This document shows, one piece after another, positions 15,358-17,111 of a stretch of 17,111 nucleotides of DNA (positions are counted from its first letter, which is position 1; every line of letters starts with the position of its first letter). A program made the position numbers and the translations under genes. Below the pieces are notes generated by a model that did no database searches, was not told the origin of the DNA, and worked only from the letters and a program-made list of their open reading frames with translations. The stretch is from contig CAMYBM010000009.1 in the NCBI GenBank assembly GCA_947253995.1, forward strand, positions 1-17,111, given 5' to 3'. The stretch is from an uncultured Candidatus Saccharibacteria bacterium. Its GTDB lineage: Bacteria > Patescibacteriota > Saccharimonadia > Saccharimonadales > Saccharimonadaceae.

Positions 15358-15392
15358 CAATTAAGCGAGCCCTAAAGTAGCTCGCTTAATTG
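15358..15392. terminator. Bidirectional terminator between rnhB-yraN and the aminopeptidase gene
   Basis: A perfect 13-bp inverted repeat (CAATTAAGCGAGC, 15358-15370, and GCTCGCTTAATTG, 15380-15392) with a 9-base loop. The GCGAGC/GCTCGC core is followed by an AT-rich, T-containing tail on both strands, as expected for a terminator serving both convergent genes. The aminopeptidase stop codon (15372-15374) lies in the loop, and its last codons form one arm. Confidence 0.88.
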
Positions 15393-17111
15393 TTTACGCG
15401 CACGTTCTTGCCAGCGGATGTTGTTGGCTATCTCTAGCTCACCCATACTAATAGCGCGGCTGAGAGCTGGATCGTTTTGAGACGCCGCGAAGAATTGTTT
15501 AAAGTCTATCAACTCTTCGTTGGTGTTAAGGCTGCGGCTGGCTACCTTAATGAAATCAGCTAGCATGATGTCACCTTTGAACAAATCGTTCAGCCATTGC
15601 CAGTTTTGCTTGATCCATTGCCAAGTAGCTTGTTTTTGATGGAGGTTGGCGCATAGCCCACTAACAAAGTATAGGATATCTTGTGCGCGGATAATGGATA
15701 AGTCAAGACAGGAGGCGCGCAGTATGTTGCCCTCTTCGGCGTCTTTTGTGCTGACCAAAGCTGCGGCCAAGTCGGGCTTGAGAGTGACATCGTTGGTTGT
15801 GCGGTAAGCTGACAGGAGTGCGTTAAAGGCACCATAGTTTTTTACTGCCCAAGCACAGATGCTAGCGCGGTAGTCGGTTGGCATGTTGGTTAGACTTTGC
15901 TTGACATAACAGTCTTTGGCGAAGCGGGCGGCATCGTCTAATTCGCTAGCTAAAGCTAATTGTAAGGCGACCAAATAAGATTTTTGCTGGTCAAGTTGTG
16001 GACTATTGGCACTGTTTTTTAGCTTATGCCAAATTGGTGCGGTAATTTTTTGGTAGTGTTTTAGCCACGCTGCACGTTCCGGTGTGTCGATTCCGAACAC
16101 GCGCGTAATTGTAGTGCATACGGCGGCTAATTCACTTAGTACAAAATGGTCATAGCCATGATCATTGTTTTCAATTAAGCCTAATACTTTAGCAAAAGAA
16201 TAATGATCAGATTTTGCTAGCATGATAGTTTCACGAAGGAGCTTAACTTTGCTTGTGTCGGTTAGATGTGCATAGTTCATCGTGACTTTAGTGAAGCTAC
16301 GATCATCATATTTTGTAATAAAGTGCGCACTGTCTTGATGATTTAGCTCGATGACGCTATCTTGCGGTAGTTCAAGAGTTGCTTGTTCGTCCTTTAGTAG
16401 ATCAATGGGCAAACGCGGTTGACTGAATAGTGGTATTGGCCAGATCGATCCATCGCCAGCCTCGCCACTGGCAAAGTAACGCTGCTGCGTTAAAATGATG
16501 TGATCATCTTTTTGGCGTAACTCCATTAAGGGGTAGCCGGGTTGGTTAAGCCAAGGGTTCATTAAGGCGGCTACGTCGATGTGCGCAGCTGCCGAAAGAT
16601 ACTGCCAAAGGTTTTCCGCAGTAGCATTTTTATACCTAAGTGCTTGAAAATATTGTTTTAGCCCAGAGCGAAAAGCCGATTCTCCGATATGATCAAAAAG
16701 CATTTTTAAGAGACGCTCTCCCTTGGCATAGACAATAGCAGAATCAAATAGGGTGTCAATTTCGTTAGGATCATTTACATCTTGGCGTACGGTTTGTACT
16801 CCGGCAATGGCATCGCGGTGCAAGGCGGCAGGTACAGTGGTTGATTCGAAGTCTTGCCAGATTTTGTATTGCGGGAATAGCTTGTCAACAGCTAGATGTT
16901 CCATGAATGAGGCAAAGCTCTCGTTGAGCCAAAGATCATTCCACCACTGCATAGTGACAAGGTTGCCGAACCACTGATGTGCTAGTTCGTGTGCCAAAAC
17001 AATAGCCGTATATTCTTTGTCGTCCTGAGATGATTGATCATTACAAATTAGACCAGTTTCACGGTATGTGATCAGACCCCAGTTCTCCATTGCGCCAACC
17101 GCAAAATCAGG
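15372..17111 (-). CDS. pepN: M1-family zinc aminopeptidase (5' end cut by window)
   Basis: This is a gluzincin aminopeptidase that trims N-terminal residues from peptides, probably for amino-acid salvage. The frame is open to the right edge: the first visible residues are PDFAVGAMENWG, the substrate N-terminus-binding GAMEN motif, so roughly 250-270 residues lie outside. The zinc site is complete: HELAH (codons 16991-16977) and, 18 residues on, the Glu of NESFASF. The YAKGERLLKML segment supplies the catalytic Tyr; the family's usual Ala after KG is Glu here. The C-terminal part is an ERAP1/PepN-like alpha-helical domain ending NNIRWQERARKQLSEL. No signal peptide can be judged. The gene symbol is used loosely, since M1 subfamilies cannot be separated from a partial sequence. 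It converges on rnhB-yraN at a shared hairpin. Confidence 0.95.
   Translation of the reverse strand, partial: PDFAVGAMENWGLITYRETGLICNDQSSQDDKEYTAIVLAHELAHQWFGNLVTMQWWNDLWLNESFASFMEHLAVDKLFPQYKIWQDFESTTVPAALHRDAIAGVQTVRQDVNDPNEIDTLFDSAIVYAKGERLLKMLFDHIGESAFRSGLKQYFQALRYKNATAENLWQYLSAAAHIDVAALMNPWLNQPGYPLMELRQKDDHIILTQQRYFASGEAGDGSIWPIPLFSQPRLPIDLLKDEQATLELPQDSVIELNHQDSAHFITKYDDRSFTKVTMNYAHLTDTSKVKLLRETIMLAKSDHYSFAKVLGLIENNDHGYDHFVLSELAAVCTTITRVFGIDTPERAAWLKHYQKITAPIWHKLKNSANSPQLDQQKSYLVALQLALASELDDAARFAKDCYVKQSLTNMPTDYRASICAWAVKNYGAFNALLSAYRTTNDVTLKPDLAAALVSTKDAEEGNILRASCLDLSIIRAQDILYFVSGLCANLHQKQATWQWIKQNWQWLNDLFKGDIMLADFIKVASRSLNTNEELIDFKQFFAASQNDPALSRAISMGELEIANNIRWQERARKQLSELL

Noticed and set aside
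1..17111. tRNA or rRNA genes, CRISPR arrays, insertion sequences, prophage or defence genes
   Set aside because: I looked for cloverleaf-like segments, regularly spaced repeats, terminal inverted repeats and transposase, integrase or phage motifs and saw none. The coding density leaves little room for them.

Overview
The window is a compact, mostly housekeeping stretch of a bacterial chromosome, with two genes cut by the window edges. The style points to a Patescibacteria (CPR) genome, most likely Saccharibacteria (TM7). The reasons are very tight gene packing, 5' ends almost without leaders, a type IV pilus ATPase with no cysteine, an RNase HII-YraN fusion, and GatCAB used as an indirect aminoacylation route. 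The lineage is an inference from gene style, not from a marker phylogeny. The genetic code appears standard: gatC ends at a TGA exactly where the family ends.

Layout, left to right. 1-1724 is the 3' part of uvrB (nucleotide excision repair), followed by an unrecognised five-helix membrane protein (1756-2451) and a terminator (2464-2490). Next comes the gatC-gatA-orf-gatB operon (2506-6128), which encodes the tRNA-dependent amidotransferase. A small membrane-anchored protein with a HEPN-like R-N-x3-H motif sits inside this operon. A divergent GalU-type nucleotidyltransferase with its own promoter and leader follows (6258-7136) and ends in a strong hairpin. A two-gene envelope unit, DUF948-like then YtxH-like, occupies 7210-7797. 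dnaE (7868-11614) meets a minus-strand SpoU/TrmH rRNA/tRNA methyltransferase gene tail to tail with a 3-base overlap. That gene and a PilB/GspE-type ATPase (12202-13902) diverge from a 54-base intergenic region. rplS (13971-14393) overlaps a fused rnhB-yraN gene. A bidirectional terminator then separates it from a minus-strand M1 aminopeptidase that runs off the right edge.

The most consistent non-coding signal is an extended -10 box (TGn followed by TATAAT or TAAAAT) placed only 6-10 bases before the start codon of five transcription-unit heads: gatC, the DUF948-like gene, dnaE, trmH and pilB. Those mRNAs should be leaderless or nearly so. Operon-internal genes, together with galU and rplS, carry Shine-Dalgarno sequences instead. 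Two of the leaderless promoters abut or overlap the terminator of the preceding unit.

No tRNA, rRNA, CRISPR array, insertion sequence or phage gene was seen. The longest gap between genes is 129 bases (6129-6257). The window does not contain an obvious new defence or mobile system. The items most worth following up are the RnhB-YraN fusion, the HEPN-like protein in the gat operon, the leaderless promoter layout and the cysteine-free PilB.
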